Shown: positions 1-8,464 of the stretch, in pieces
Layout: every line of letters begins with the position of its first letter
Position numbering within the stretch: the stretch's first letter is position 1
From: Inquilinus limosus
GTDB taxonomy: Bacteria > Pseudomonadota > Alphaproteobacteria > DSM-16000 > Inquilinaceae
Length of the DNA: 41,566 nt
Direction: 5' to 3'
NCBI RefSeq assembly: GCF_002195995.1
Contig: NZ_NHON01000051.1
Span: 2,855-44,420, forward strand
Notes under the pieces: generated by a model
Told to the model about the DNA's origin: nothing
Database searches by the model: none
What the model saw: the letters and a program-made list of their open reading frames with translations, nothing else
Translations under genes and position numbers: made by a program

Positions 1-114
1 AGGGGGAGGGGTCTGCGCGCGTCCGCGCGCGAATGGACAGGACACCGAACCCGCCATCCATGCCAGCGTGCGACAATCCGGGCCGGCTCGCGCCGGGAGA
101 ACCCCCTCCCCCTA

Positions 115-139
115 CCCCCCTCCCGCAAGGGGAGGGGGG
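115..139. repeat. C/G-run hairpin in a gene-free leader
   Basis: The first 240 bases hold no convincing gene. Within them a perfect 10-bp inverted repeat (six C, T, three C against three G, A, six G) closes a 5-base loop at 125-129. It has no T-run on either side, so it is not a standard terminator. Such C-run/G-run palindromes are often dispersed extragenic elements; only this copy is seen in the window, although the window also opens with a similar G-run. Confidence 0.5.
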
Positions 140-240
140 ACTCAAAACAGGCGACGTGTGAACGTCGCAGCGCAAGCGGGAGAGGCAACCCGCTCTGTCA
201 GAGGACGGGTGCACCAATCGTCTCGGGACGCTCGACCTAG

Positions 241-2235
241 ATGGCACGGGGCCGGATCCGGGACAGCCTGTGGCCGCCGCTGCTGCTGGCGGCGCTGCTG
301 TTCGCCGCCCTGCTGCCGCTCGGAGCCACGACCGACTGGCAGGTGGTGGAGAACCGCGCCTTCGACCTGTTCTCGACCACCGACCCGCCGCAGCCGGCCG
401 CGCATGGCGCCGTGGTCGTCGCCATCGACGAGCCGTCCTTCGCCGAGATCGGCCGGCAATGGCCGTGGCCGCGCGGCGTCCATGCCCGGCTGGCCGGGGC
501 GCTGCGGCGCGCCGGCGCCCGCCCGATCGGCTTCGACATCGTCTTCGCCGAGCCGTCGCAGCCGGCGGAGGACGCCGCCCTGGCCGCGGCCCTGGCGGCC
601 GACACGGTGCTGGCCGCCGACATCACCGCCATCGCCGATCCGCGCTTCGAGCAGCGGATCCGGACCGAGCCGATGGCCGCACTGCTGGCCGGCGGCGCCC
701 GGTCCGGCGTCGCCTCGGTCGACCTCGACCCGGACGGCGTGCTGCGCCGCGTGCCGAACGTGCCCGACCCCTTCGCCGCGATGCTGGCCCGCCTGGCCGG
801 GCACGATTCGGTGCCGCCGCCCGGCGCCCTGCTGCAGTATTTCGGGCCGCCGCGCAGCTACCCGACCGTGTCCTACTACCAGGCGCTGGAGCCCGGGGCG
901 ATGCTGCCGCCCGGCGCGCTGGCCGGGAAGGCCGCCATCGTCGGCTTCAGCCTGCAGACCGTGCCGACCGTCACCAGCGGCGGCGTCGACGCCTTCGTCA
1001 CCCCCTATACGGTGAAGACCGGGCGCCTGACCGCGGGGGCCGAGGTGCAGGCCACCATCCTCGACAACCTGGCACAGGGGCTGTGGATCGCCCCGGCGCC
1101 GCCCTGGCTGCCGCCGGTCACCCTGGCTGTGCTGCTGCTGGTGGCGCTGGCCGGCACCCGGCGGCTGGGGCCGGTGCCGTCCCTGGCCGCCCTGGCGCTG
1201 CTGGCGATCGCCATCGCCGCCGGCAGCTACGCCCTGCTGCGCTTCGGCCGGGTCTGGCTGCCGCCGGTGCTGCCGGCGCTGGGGACGACGGCGGCGATCG
1301 TCATCCAGGGCAGCTACGGCTTCGCCCGCGAGCAGGCCCAGCGCCGCCGCATCACCCGGGCCTTCGAGCATTACCTGGCCCCGTCCATGGTGTCGCGCCT
1401 GGCGCAGGATCCGGGCCAGCTGCAGCTGGGCGGCGAGACCCGGGTGCTGACGGTGCTGTTCTGCGATGTCCGCGGCTTCACCACCCTGTCGGAGCGGATG
1501 CAACAGGACCCGCAGGGGCTGACCCGCCTGCTGAACCGGATCCTGACGCCGCTGTCGGAGGCGGTGCTGGCGACCGGCGGCACCATCGACAAGTACATCG
1601 GCGACTGCGTCATGGCGTTCTGGAACGCGCCGCTGGACGACCCCGACCACGCCGCCCACGCGGTCGAGGCCGCCCGCCGGATGCTGGCGGACATCGCGGC
1701 GCTGAACGAGACGCTGCAGCGGGAAGGCATGGCCGGTCCGATCGCGATCGGCATCGGCATCAACACCGGCACCTGCGTGGTCGGCAACATGGGATCGGAC
1801 CGCCGCTTCGACTATTCGGCGCTGGGCGACAGCGTCAACCTCGCCTCGCGGCTGGAGGGCGCCTGCAAGCGCTACGGCGTCGGCACGGTGATCGGGCCGG
1901 AGACGGCGCGAGCGCTGGAGGGCCGCGCCGCGCTGATCGAGCTGGACCGGCTGGTGGTCAAGGGCCGGCGGGAGCCGGCTTCGGTCTGCACCCTGCTGGC
2001 CCACCGCCGCGTCGAGGACGGCCTCTATCAGGAGCTGGCCCGCCAGCACGAGACGGCGCTGGCCGCCTATCGCGCCCGCCGCTGGGACGAGGCGCGGGAG
2101 GGCTTCGCTCGATGCCGGGAGCTCGAGCCGTCGCTGTCGGCCCTGTATCACCTGTATGCCCTGCGCATCGCCGAGCATGAGCGCGAGCCCCCGCCCGACG
2201 GCTGGGCGGGCGAGACGATCGCCGCGGAGAAATAG
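241..2235 (+). CDS. CHASE2-domain class III adenylate/guanylate cyclase, membrane-bound
   Basis: The 664-residue protein should make a cyclic nucleotide in response to a periplasmic signal. A transmembrane helix at about 11-29 is followed by a CHASE2 sensor region (about 30-285) with the typical VAIDEPSF and WPWPRG motifs. Two or three more helices span about 287-362. The cyclase domain covers about 400-590. The metal aspartates are D409 (FCDVRGF) and D455 (YIGDCVMAFW). K451 is the expected base-recognition lysine. N533 and R537 (VNLASR) are the transition-state residues, so it looks catalytically complete. The C-terminal 60 residues are TPR-like. K451 with the D524/S526 region suggests ATP as substrate, but this is inferred. 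No strong ribosome binding site precedes the ATG. It stands alone, with no partner gene beside it. Confidence 0.92.
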   Translation: MARGRIRDSLWPPLLLAALLFAALLPLGATTDWQVVENRAFDLFSTTDPPQPAAHGAVVVAIDEPSFAEIGRQWPWPRGVHARLAGALRRAGARPIGFDIVFAEPSQPAEDAALAAALAADTVLAADITAIADPRFEQRIRTEPMAALLAGGARSGVASVDLDPDGVLRRVPNVPDPFAAMLARLAGHDSVPPPGALLQYFGPPRSYPTVSYYQALEPGAMLPPGALAGKAAIVGFSLQTVPTVTSGGVDAFVTPYTVKTGRLTAGAEVQATILDNLAQGLWIAPAPPWLPPVTLAVLLLVALAGTRRLGPVPSLAALALLAIAIAAGSYALLRFGRVWLPPVLPALGTTAAIVIQGSYGFAREQAQRRRITRAFEHYLAPSMVSRLAQDPGQLQLGGETRVLTVLFCDVRGFTTLSERMQQDPQGLTRLLNRILTPLSEAVLATGGTIDKYIGDCVMAFWNAPLDDPDHAAHAVEAARRMLADIAALNETLQREGMAGPIAIGIGINTGTCVVGNMGSDRRFDYSALGDSVNLASRLEGACKRYGVGTVIGPETARALEGRAALIELDRLVVKGRREPASVCTLLAHRRVEDGLYQELARQHETALAAYRARRWDEAREGFARCRELEPSLSALYHLYALRIAEHEREPPPDGWAGETIAAEK

Positions 2236-2311
2236 GACGGCAGTCACGCTCCCGTGCCATGATGGGCGCGAAGCCGCCTGCCCTCCGCGCGGCACCGGAG
2301 ACTCAGGCCCG

Positions 2312-3058
2312 ATGACCCAGGACCGGCTGTACGGCGACCCGGATCTCGCCAGCTTCTACGATGTCGAGAACGCCTGGTCCGCGGACCGGGATTACTGCCG
2401 GTTGCTGGCGGCCGGCCGTGCCGCGGTCCTCGACCTCGGCTGCGGCACGGGATCGCTGGCGGCGGAGCTGGCGCGCGAGCCCGGACGGACAGTGTTCGGC
2501 GTCGACCCGGCCGGGGCCATGCTGGACATCGCCCGCGCCCGGCCCGGCGGCGACCGGGTGACCTGGATCCAGGGCGACGGCCGCAGCGTGCGGCTGGGCC
2601 GCCGCTTCGACCTGATCGTGCTGACCGGCCACGCCTTCCAGGAGTTCCTGACGGCGGAGGACCAGCTGGCGGCGCTGCGCACCATCGCCGCGCATCTGGC
2701 CCCGGACGGCCGCTTCATCTTCGACAGCCGCAACCCGGCGCGGGAGGAGTGGCGGGAGTGGACGCCCGCGGAGTCGGCCCGACGGATCGGGCATCCCCGC
2801 TTCGGCGCGGCAGAGGCCTGGAACGATGTCGAGCATGACCCCGCCACCGGCATCGTGACCTACGGCACCTTCTACCGGATCGTCGCCGACGGCCGAGTGC
2901 TGTCCTCGCGCTCGCGCATCGCCTTCCCGCCGCGGGAGCAGCTGGAGCGGCTGATCGCCGAGGCCGGGCTGACTGTGGAGACCTGGCTGGGCGACTGGAC
3001 CGGCGCCCCCTGGACGCCGGGGTCACGGGACTTCATCCCGCTGGGGCGGTTGGGCTGA
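2312..3058 (+). CDS. class I SAM-dependent methyltransferase
   Basis: A 248-residue protein with the Rossmann-like methyltransferase fold. Motif I is VLDLGCGTGS near residues 37-46, followed by an acidic residue in FGVDPAGAM at the end of strand 2. DLIVLTGHAFQEF occupies the motif IV position, and a FIFDSRNP strand is typical of small-molecule methyltransferases related to the UbiE/ToxA group. The substrate cannot be told. The frame is open further upstream, but that part would run inside the cyclase gene. The ATG at 2312, 76 bases after the cyclase stop, fits the family's usual N-terminus (short helix, then a YDVENAW-like segment). Confidence 0.88.
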   Translation: MTQDRLYGDPDLASFYDVENAWSADRDYCRLLAAGRAAVLDLGCGTGSLAAELAREPGRTVFGVDPAGAMLDIARARPGGDRVTWIQGDGRSVRLGRRFDLIVLTGHAFQEFLTAEDQLAALRTIAAHLAPDGRFIFDSRNPAREEWREWTPAESARRIGHPRFGAAEAWNDVEHDPATGIVTYGTFYRIVADGRVLSSRSRIAFPPREQLERLIAEAGLTVETWLGDWTGAPWTPGSRDFIPLGRLG

Positions 3059-3080
3059 ACCGGCAAGCCCAGGAAAAGAT

Positions 3081-3167
3081 CGTCATTGCGAGCGCAGCGA
3101 AGCAATCCAGGGCCGGATGAGCGGAAGCATGGATTGCTTCGTCGGCTTCGCCTCCTCGCAATGACGG
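3081..3167. repeat. extragenic palindrome, family A, copy 1
   Basis: An 87-bp inverted repeat whose ends read cgtcattgcgag and ctcgcaatgacg. Inner arms carry gaagcaatcca and tggattgcttc. Close copies lie at 15305-15392 and 31425-31514, all between genes. It could fold into a long hairpin as DNA or RNA. It has no coding potential or terminal transposase signature. Confidence 0.85.
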
Positions 3168-3194
3168 TTTTGCCGGAGGGGCCCAAACGCGAAA

Positions 3195-3221
3195 AGCCGG
3201 CCTCCCGAGTGGGGGCCGGCT
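3195..3221 (-). terminator. intrinsic terminator of rpmE
   Basis: The 8-bp arms agccggcc and ggccggct are perfect, with a short extra CCC/GGG pairing inside. On the minus strand the hairpin is followed by TTTT. It lies 43 bases beyond the rpmE stop codon, the normal place for a factor-independent terminator. Confidence 0.8.
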
Positions 3222-3263
3222 CACAGACCAGCATCGGCAGGCGCCCCTCAGGGCGCCGCGCGA

Positions 3264-3491
3264 TCAGGACTTCTTCAGGCCGAAGGCCTCGAAGCGCTTG
3301 TTGAACTTCGCCACCTGGCCGCCGCGATCGACCAGCTTCTGGACGCCGGTCCAGGCCGGGTGCGACTTCGGGTCGATGTCGAGACGGAGGGTATCGCCCG
3401 CCTTGCCATAGGTGCTGCGAGTCTTGAACTCGGTCCCGTCGGTCATCACGACGTTGATTTCATGGTACTCAGGATGGATATCGGTCTTCAT
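3264..3491 (-). CDS. rpmE: 50S ribosomal protein L31
   Basis: The 75-residue product begins [12 protein letters not shown] and carries the family signatures TRSTYG and HPAWTG, and it ends near the RFEAFGLKK tail. The zinc-binding cysteines (CxxC) of the zinc-binding form of L31 are absent, so this is the C-minus form common in Alphaproteobacteria. It is a single-gene transcription unit closed by the terminator at 3195-3221. It belongs to the large ribosomal subunit. Confidence 0.97.
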   Translation of the reverse strand: MKTDIHPEYHEINVVMTDGTEFKTRSTYGKAGDTLRLDIDPKSHPAWTGVQKLVDRGGQVAKFNKRFEAFGLKKS

Positions 3492-3560
3492 GGCCGCCGG
3501 CTCCGCACAAAACGAGGGGGCCGTATACGCGACCCGGCCGTGAATTGCAAGGTCGCGCGC

Positions 3561-3992
3561 TTACGTCGCCTCCTCGAGCACGGTCCCGAGCTTCGCCAGC
3601 AGCGCCTCGGCCTCGCCGGGGCCGTAGGGCTCCGCCGTGCCGGCCCCCCAGACCGGGCCGGGCCAGGCGGCGTCGCCCGCCTGCCGCGCCAGGACGTGGA
3701 CATGCAGTTGCGGCACGACGTTGCCCAGCGCGCCGATGTTGATCTTCATCGCCGGGAACACCGCGGCCAGGGCGCAGGCCGCCAGCATCGTCTCCTGGTG
3801 CAGCGCCGCCTGGTCCTCCGGCGCCAAGGCGTGCCACTCCACCGCCTTGGCCCGGCGCGGCACCAGCAGCAGCCAGGGGAAGCGGCGGTCGTTCATCAGC
3901 CGCACCTGCGACAGCGACCAGTCGCGCCACTCCAGGGTCGAGCCCGCGATCCGCGGGTCGAGAGCGAAGCCCGATTCCTTCGCGGCGCTCAT
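3561..3992 (-). CDS. HIT-family nucleotide hydrolase/transferase
   Basis: A 143-residue histidine-triad protein that should cleave dinucleoside polyphosphates or nucleoside phosphoramidates. The HIT motif appears as Q95-L-H97-V-H99-V, so the first histidine of the triad is glutamine. The downstream AWPGPVWG segment marks a common proteobacterial subfamily that shares this feature. Its ATG overlaps the SDR gene stop by four bases (ATGA), so the two are probably translated together. The open frame extends upstream but inside the SDR gene, so the ATG at 3992 is preferred. Its natural substrate is unknown. Confidence 0.88.
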   Translation of the reverse strand: MSAAKESGFALDPRIAGSTLEWRDWSLSQVRLMNDRRFPWLLLVPRRAKAVEWHALAPEDQAALHQETMLAACALAAVFPAMKINIGALGNVVPQLHVHVLARQAGDAAWPGPVWGAGTAEPYGPGEAEALLAKLGTVLEEAT

Positions 3993-4786
3993 GCCGACAG
4001 CCCCGGCACCGGCAGGCCGGCCCGCCGGCGCAGCTCCGGGTCGCGGATGCTCAGCTCCTCGCCGATCAGGTCCTGCGCCTCGGCCCCGCACAGCCAGGCG
4101 ATGACGCGGGCCGGATGCTCCGGCGGGGCATGCGCCTCGCGCGGCATCTGGCTGACCGGGTTGATGCCGGAGGCGCGGATCTCGCCCTGCATCTCGGTGT
4201 CGACCGTGCCGGGGCGGAAGCCGAAGGCGCGGATCCCCTGCCCGGCATATTCCAGATGCAGCGACCGGGTCAGCATCGCCAGGCCGGCCTTGCCGGCGCA
4301 ATAGGCGCTCCAGCCCTCATAGACGTTCTCGGCGGCGCCGGAGCTGACATTGATCACGGTGCCGCCGCCGGCCTCGACCATGCCGGGCAGCGCCGCCCGC
4401 AGCACGGCATGGGCGCCCAGCAGGTTGACCGTGACGTTGCGGGCCCAGTCGGCGGGGTCGCAGTCGAGCAGACGGCCGATCGGCCCGACCATGCCGGCGT
4501 TGTTGACCAGGATGGTCGGCGCGCCCAGCGCCTCGGCCGCCTCCTCCACCAGCGCCTCGGCCCAGGCGATGTCGCCGATGTCGCCGGCGATGGCGACGGC
4601 ACGGCCGCCGGCGTCGGTCAGCTCCCGGGCGATCGCCTCGATCGCCTCGGCCGAGCGGGCGGTCAGCGCCACCGAAGCACCTTGCGCCGCCAGCACCCGC
4701 GCCGCCGCGGCGCCGATGCCGCGGCTGGCCCCGGTGACCAGGGCCACCTGCCCGTCCAGCCGGGGCAGAGCATCGGGTTCAGTCAT
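3989..4786 (-). CDS. short-chain dehydrogenase/reductase (SDR)
   Basis: A 265-residue classical SDR. It has the cofactor motif TGASRGIG (residues 18-25), NNAG (95-98), catalytic Ser148/149 and the Tyr162-x3-Lys166 pair. R44 after the second strand suggests NADP(H). It oxidises or reduces an unidentified alcohol/ketone. It is the first gene of a two-gene unit with the HIT protein and starts 15 bases before the start of its gene-free leader ends at the kinase-like gene (4832). Confidence 0.9.
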   Translation of the reverse strand: MTEPDALPRLDGQVALVTGASRGIGAAAARVLAAQGASVALTARSAEAIEAIARELTDAGGRAVAIAGDIGDIAWAEALVEEAAEALGAPTILVNNAGMVGPIGRLLDCDPADWARNVTVNLLGAHAVLRAALPGMVEAGGGTVINVSSGAAENVYEGWSAYCAGKAGLAMLTRSLHLEYAGQGIRAFGFRPGTVDTEMQGEIRASGINPVSQMPREAHAPPEHPARVIAWLCGAEAQDLIGEELSIRDPELRRRAGLPVPGLSA

Positions 4787-4831
4787 GGTCGTGCATCCCT
4801 TCTTCCGTCTCGCGCAGTCTAGCCCTGCCGC

Positions 4832-5401
4832 TCATCCCTGCCACGCCCGCCCCTCGATCCGGCGGAAGGAGAGCACGCGGCGCACCCGGTCCTCGACCGC
4901 GGTGTCGCCCTCGATCCGCAGCACCGGGCAGGGCAGCCGCGCCAGCCAGGCATTGTGCGCCTCGAGATTGCGGCTGACCCGGGCGCCGACATCATAGGCC
5001 TCGGCCCAGTCGAGGAAGGCGTGGTGCGTGGCATGCATCGCCCCGCCGGGAGCCAGCGCTTCGGCGCCGTAGCGCTCGGCCTCGCGGGCCCGCAGCCGCT
5101 CCAGCCGCAGCGCCGGCGGGATGTGCAGGAAGACGACGAGATCGAATCGCGGAATCAGCGGGTCGCCCCAGCGGATCAGCGAGCCGGTCAGCACCCAGCG
5201 GTCCGCCCCGCCGAGCGCCTCGTCCAGCATCGCCAGCCGGTCGGGAATCGGCCGTTTCTCCCGGAACGGGGGATCGGTCGGCAGCCAGTAGACATCATCC
5301 GTGTCCAGGTGCAGCGCGCCGGTCGTGGCCGCCAACGCCCGGCCCAGCGTCGTGGTGCCGGAGCCGGCCGCGCCGGTGATGTGGATGCGCCTGGGCGCCA
5401 T
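4832..5401 (-). CDS. adenylate-kinase-like P-loop ATPase (FlaR-like topology protein)
   Basis: A 189-residue small P-loop protein. Its Walker A is GAAGSGTTT (residues 10-18), where a second threonine takes the place of the usual lysine of GKS/GKT, as is typical of this kinase-like group. An acidic DTDDVYW patch (33-39) would hold metal and substrate. [11 protein letters not shown] and [17 protein letters not shown] are the strand and lid segments. It probably phosphorylates a small molecule or nucleotide; the substrate is unknown. It is divergent from the HAD phosphatase across about 90 bases. The longer open frame upstream overlaps that gene and is not used. Confidence 0.75.
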   Translation of the reverse strand: MAPRRIHITGAAGSGTTTLGRALAATTGALHLDTDDVYWLPTDPPFREKRPIPDRLAMLDEALGGADRWVLTGSLIRWGDPLIPRFDLVVFLHIPPALRLERLRAREAERYGAEALAPGGAMHATHHAFLDWAEAYDVGARVSRNLEAHNAWLARLPCPVLRIEGDTAVEDRVRRVLSFRRIEGRAWQG

Positions 5402-5491
5402 CGGTTCCCCCTTACGCTCTGCGGCTTGCACATAGCGCAGCGGCGTGATGTTGTCGCCCCGTCTCTCCCCGCTTTCCCCCTTGGGCCTGCC

Positions 5492-6241
5492 ATGCTGGTG
5501 ATCTTCGACTGCGACGGCGTGCTGATCGATTCGGAAGTGATCTTCTGTGCTGTCGATTCCGAGGCGCTGGCGCGTCTCGGCCACAGCGTGGCGCCCAGCG
5601 AGATCGCCCGGCGCTTCTGCGGCACGCCGCACCATGTGGCCTGGACCACGCTGGCGGCGGAGCTTGGCTTCACCGTCGAGGACAGCATCATCGAGGAGAT
5701 CCGGGCGGAGAGCGCCCGGCGCTTCGTCACCGAGCTGCGCGCCATCGCCGGCGCCGGCGAGGCGATCGCGGCGGCCGCCAAGCTGGGCTATCCGCCCTGC
5801 GTCGCCTCCTCGACCGGCCTGCCGAACCTCCGCCGCAACCTGGAGACGGCCGGGCTGCTGGCGGCGGTCGACCCGCATGTGTTCTCGGCCAGCCAGGTCA
5901 AGCGCGGCAAGCCGGCGCCGGACGTCTTTCTCTACGCCGCCTCTCAGATGGGCGCCGACCCGGCGGACTGCCTGGTGATCGAGGATTCGATCCATGGCGT
6001 CACCGCCGCCCGGCGGGCCGGGATGAGGGTGGTCGGCTTCACCGGCGGCGGCCATGCCGATGACGGGCTGGGCCAGCGCCTCAAGGCCGCCGGCGCCGGC
6101 CGGACCTTCGCCACGATGGCGGAGGTCGCGGCCTGGCTGGCGGCCGGGACGCCGCCCGAGCGCTACAGCCTGGGCGAGTTGCTCAGGCCAGCGCCCGGAG
6201 CTGGCGCGCCAGGTCCGCGACGCCCGGCGCCGCGGCGGTGA
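5492..6241 (+). CDS. HAD-superfamily phosphatase (phosphoglucomutase/6-phosphogluconate-phosphatase-like)
   Basis: A 249-residue HAD protein of subfamily I. The nucleophile motif [10 protein letters not shown] holds Asp6 and Asp8. Motif II is SSTGLPN, motif III is the lysine in RGKPAPD, and motif IV is [12 protein letters not shown]. The helical cap after residue 15 matches beta-phosphoglucomutase-like and sugar-phosphate phosphatases. It likely dephosphorylates a sugar phosphate; the exact substrate is open. Its last 20 codons, rich in Pro/Ala/Arg, overlap the 3' end of the convergent inositol-phosphatase gene by 59 bases, so the C-terminus may have been extended by loss of an earlier stop. 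Confidence 0.87.
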   Translation: MLVIFDCDGVLIDSEVIFCAVDSEALARLGHSVAPSEIARRFCGTPHHVAWTTLAAELGFTVEDSIIEEIRAESARRFVTELRAIAGAGEAIAAAAKLGYPPCVASSTGLPNLRRNLETAGLLAAVDPHVFSASQVKRGKPAPDVFLYAASQMGADPADCLVIEDSIHGVTAARRAGMRVVGFTGGGHADDGLGQRLKAAGAGRTFATMAEVAAWLAAGTPPERYSLGELLRPAPGAGAPGPRRPAPRR

Positions 6242-6968
6242 CCGGGCCGCTCTGCGCCCCGCTCTCGATGAAATCGTCGGTGACGCCGCCGGCCTCGCGC
6301 ACCAGCACCAGCCCGGCCATCACGTCCCAGGCATTGGTGTGGGCGGCGGCGTAGCCGTCGAAGCGGCCGTCGGCGACATAGGCCAGCGACATCGCCGATG
6401 AGCCGAGGCGCCGGTACTCCGCGCCGTGGGTCAGGATGTGGCCGACCTGCGCGACATGCTCCTCGATCTTGCGGCCCGGGGAGTAGCCGACGCCGATGAT
6501 CGCGGAATTCGGGCCGGCCTTGGCGTTGACCGCGATCGGCGTGCCGTTGCGGGTGGCGCCCTGCCCGGCCGCGGCGCTGTACAGCTCGTCCCGCACCGGC
6601 TCGTAGATCACGCCCAGCGCCGGCTTGCCGTCGATGGTGGCGCCGATCGAGACGCACCAGACCGGCCGGTCGCGCAGGAAGTTCGAGGTGCCGTCGATCG
6701 GGTCGAGGCCCCAGACGATGCGGGCGCCCTGCCGGTCCAGCCCGAACTCCTCGCCCAGCACGGCGTGGTCCGGGAAGATCTCCTTCAACCGGCTGCGGAT
6801 CAGGGTCTCCACCGCCTTGTCGACCACGGTGACGAAGTCCTGCGGTCCCTTGGCCTCGACCTCCAGCGCCTTGTGGTCGGCCAGATGGGCCAGGGCCAGC
6901 TGCCCGCCCGCCCGGGCCAGCGCCTCGGCCACGATCCGCATCAGGGCGAGGGTCTGTTGATCGCTCAC
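6183..6968 (-). CDS. inositol monophosphatase family protein
   Basis: A 261-residue Mg2+-dependent, Li+-sensitive-type phosphatase. The metal motifs are GEE (72-74), DPIDGT (89-94) and AWDVMAG near 216. It may act on inositol phosphates, histidinol phosphate or 3'-phosphoadenylates; the sequence alone does not decide. A GTG start at 6968 is chosen because AGGAG sits seven bases before it. An in-frame ATG 60 bases upstream lacks such a site. Confidence 0.9.
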   Translation of the reverse strand: MSDQQTLALMRIVAEALARAGGQLALAHLADHKALEVEAKGPQDFVTVVDKAVETLIRSRLKEIFPDHAVLGEEFGLDRQGARIVWGLDPIDGTSNFLRDRPVWCVSIGATIDGKPALGVIYEPVRDELYSAAAGQGATRNGTPIAVNAKAGPNSAIIGVGYSPGRKIEEHVAQVGHILTHGAEYRRLGSSAMSLAYVADGRFDGYAAAHTNAWDVMAGLVLVREAGGVTDDFIESGAQSGPVTAAAPGVADLARQLRALA

Positions 6969-7066
6969 CGCATGCTCCTGTCTCTTCGGAAGGCGGGGAT
7001 CATCGGCGGGCTGGGCGGTCTTCGGCAACCGCGGAATGCGGGACCCTGCCTTCGAACCATTCCCCT

Positions 7067-7160
7067 ATTGTCATTGCCAGGCTTGACCCGGCAATCCAGG
7101 GGCCACCGAGAGCGGCTCCTGAAAGCCCCTGGATCCTCGGGTCAAGCCCGAGAATGACAG
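7067..7160. repeat. extragenic palindrome, family B, copy 1
   Basis: A 94-bp element with ends attgtcattgcc and gagaatgaca. Inner blocks read gcttgacccggcaatcc and ggatcctcgggtcaagc, around a ccaccgagagcggctc core. It shares long blocks with 14923-15016 (opposite orientation), 22185-22280 and the truncated 41353-41435. It fills most of the 276-base space between genes. Confidence 0.88.
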
Positions 7161-7244
7161 CTTGGAATTGATTGGCGCTTTCCTGAGCCCTTACCATCGG
7201 GCTGGAGACCGCCGCCTTCCGCCATCCAAACCGCTGGGAATCCG

Positions 7245-7553
7245 ATGTCAAACGGCCGGAACAAGTACCAGTCCCGGGAGAACCGGGCCCGCGTCCGCCG
7301 GATCCTGCTGCAGGATTGGGACCCGATCGGCGTTCGGGACATCCCCGAGGCGAGCGATGAGTACGACGGATACGCCGACAAGGCCTATGTCATGCTCATG
7401 GACGAGAGAGCGACGGCGGAGAGCATCGCCGCCTATCTCTATGGCATTGCCTCCGACTATATGGGGCTGGGGCACAGCGCCCTGGGCAAGGAAGACGCCA
7501 GACGCGTAGCCGAGACCCTGGTCTCGCTGCGGCCCGAATTCGAGACGCACTGA
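7245..7553 (+). CDS. DUF1871-like small protein
   Basis: A 102-residue cytoplasmic protein. The WDPIGV segment (near 24-29) followed by DEYDGYAD and a helical C-terminal half (IAAYLYGIAS, ARRVAETLVSL) is the pattern of the DUF1871/YugE-like family, whose role is unknown. Members are sometimes found near polymorphic toxins as possible immunity proteins; no toxin is next to this one. It converges on the GntR gene with a 7-base gap. Confidence 0.7.
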   Translation: MSNGRNKYQSRENRARVRRILLQDWDPIGVRDIPEASDEYDGYADKAYVMLMDERATAESIAAYLYGIASDYMGLGHSALGKEDARRVAETLVSLRPEFETH

Positions 7554-7560
7554 CGGATCC

Positions 7561-8286
7561 TCACCCCTCCAGCTCGAACAGCTCCGGCCTTCTTTCGGCG
7601 ATCGGGCCGAGCGAGGACAGGATCTCGCGCAGATGCCGGCGCATCGCCGCCTCGGCGGCGTCGGCGTCGCGCGCCCGCAGCCCGGCCACGATCTCTTCAT
7701 GCTGGGCGATCAGCATCTCCAGCGGCGAGACGTCGGGCAGGCTGAGATAGCGCACCCGGTCCATCTGCGCCTTCATGTTCTCGATCGTGCTCCAGGCCGG
7801 CAGGCAGTCGATCGCCTCGATGATCAGCCGGTGGAAGCCCTCGTCCAGCGCCAGGAAGCCGGCATGGTCGTGCCGCCGCGCCGCGGCGTGCTGGGCCTCG
7901 AGGTTGCGATCGAGACGCTGCAGGGCGGCCGCGTCGATGCTTTCGGCCGCCAGGCGCACCACCGCCGCCTCCACCGCCTCGCGGATGAAGCGGCCCTGCT
8001 CGACCTGGCGGCGCGAGATCTTGCGCACCCGGGTGCCGCGCTGCGGCAGCACCTGCAGCAGCCCGGCCTCGACCAGCTTGATGAAGGCCTCGCGCACCGG
8101 CTGGCGCGACACGCCGAACATCCCCGACCCGTCCTTCTCCGACAGCGCCGTGCCGGGCGGCAGCAGGCCGGTGATGATCGCCTGGCGCAGCCCCTCATAG
8201 ACCTGCCGGCCGATCGGCCCCTCCCCGCCCAGCGGGATGTGATCCGGCAATGTCCGGGGCGCGTCCGCCCGCTTTCGTCCGGCCAT
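7561..8286 (-). CDS. GntR-family transcriptional regulator (FCD domain)
   Basis: A 241-residue FadR-subfamily regulator. The N-terminal winged helix runs through [20 protein letters not shown] and the wing PQRGTRV. The all-helical FCD ligand domain (about 100-230) has metal/ligand histidines in DEGFHRL, AQHEEI and MRRHL. It is divergent from manD, so it most likely represses the sugar-acid genes until a pathway sugar acid binds. The ATG at 8286 has a GGGAGGATGC site just upstream. The palindrome at 8368-8381 is its best operator candidate. Confidence 0.93.
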   Translation of the reverse strand: MAGRKRADAPRTLPDHIPLGGEGPIGRQVYEGLRQAIITGLLPPGTALSEKDGSGMFGVSRQPVREAFIKLVEAGLLQVLPQRGTRVRKISRRQVEQGRFIREAVEAAVVRLAAESIDAAALQRLDRNLEAQHAAARRHDHAGFLALDEGFHRLIIEAIDCLPAWSTIENMKAQMDRVRYLSLPDVSPLEMLIAQHEEIVAGLRARDADAAEAAMRRHLREILSSLGPIAERRPELFELEG

Positions 8287-8367
8287 GCATCCTCCCGTTC
8301 CGGCCCGTTGCGGCCCCAGCATACAGGGCTTCGCCGCGTGGTGTAGACCACCGGCGATCATTCTTCG

Positions 8368-8381
8368 CCATACTTGTATGG
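8368..8381. promoter_or_regulatory. palindromic operator candidate for the GntR regulator
   Basis: CCATAC-TT-GTATGG has perfect 6-bp arms with a 2-base spacer. It lies in the 178-base divergent promoter region between the regulator and manD. FCD-type GntR proteins typically bind short GTA...TAC-rich palindromes of this size. The neighbouring sequence is AT-rich compared with the window. The link to the regulator is inferred. Confidence 0.6.
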
Positions 8382-8464
8382 TGATTTTAGATGCGCTATG
8401 GATCTGCCGCTGCCCGCCGCCCCGAAGCGGCGACGGAGAAGCCGAATCCGGGAGAGAACGCGCC

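Noticed and set aside
142-2295. A 717-codon minus-strand frame opposite the cyclase
   Set aside because: It has the Arg/Ala/Gln/His-rich composition of an antisense frame in high-GC DNA and no recognisable domain, while the plus strand encodes a clear cyclase.
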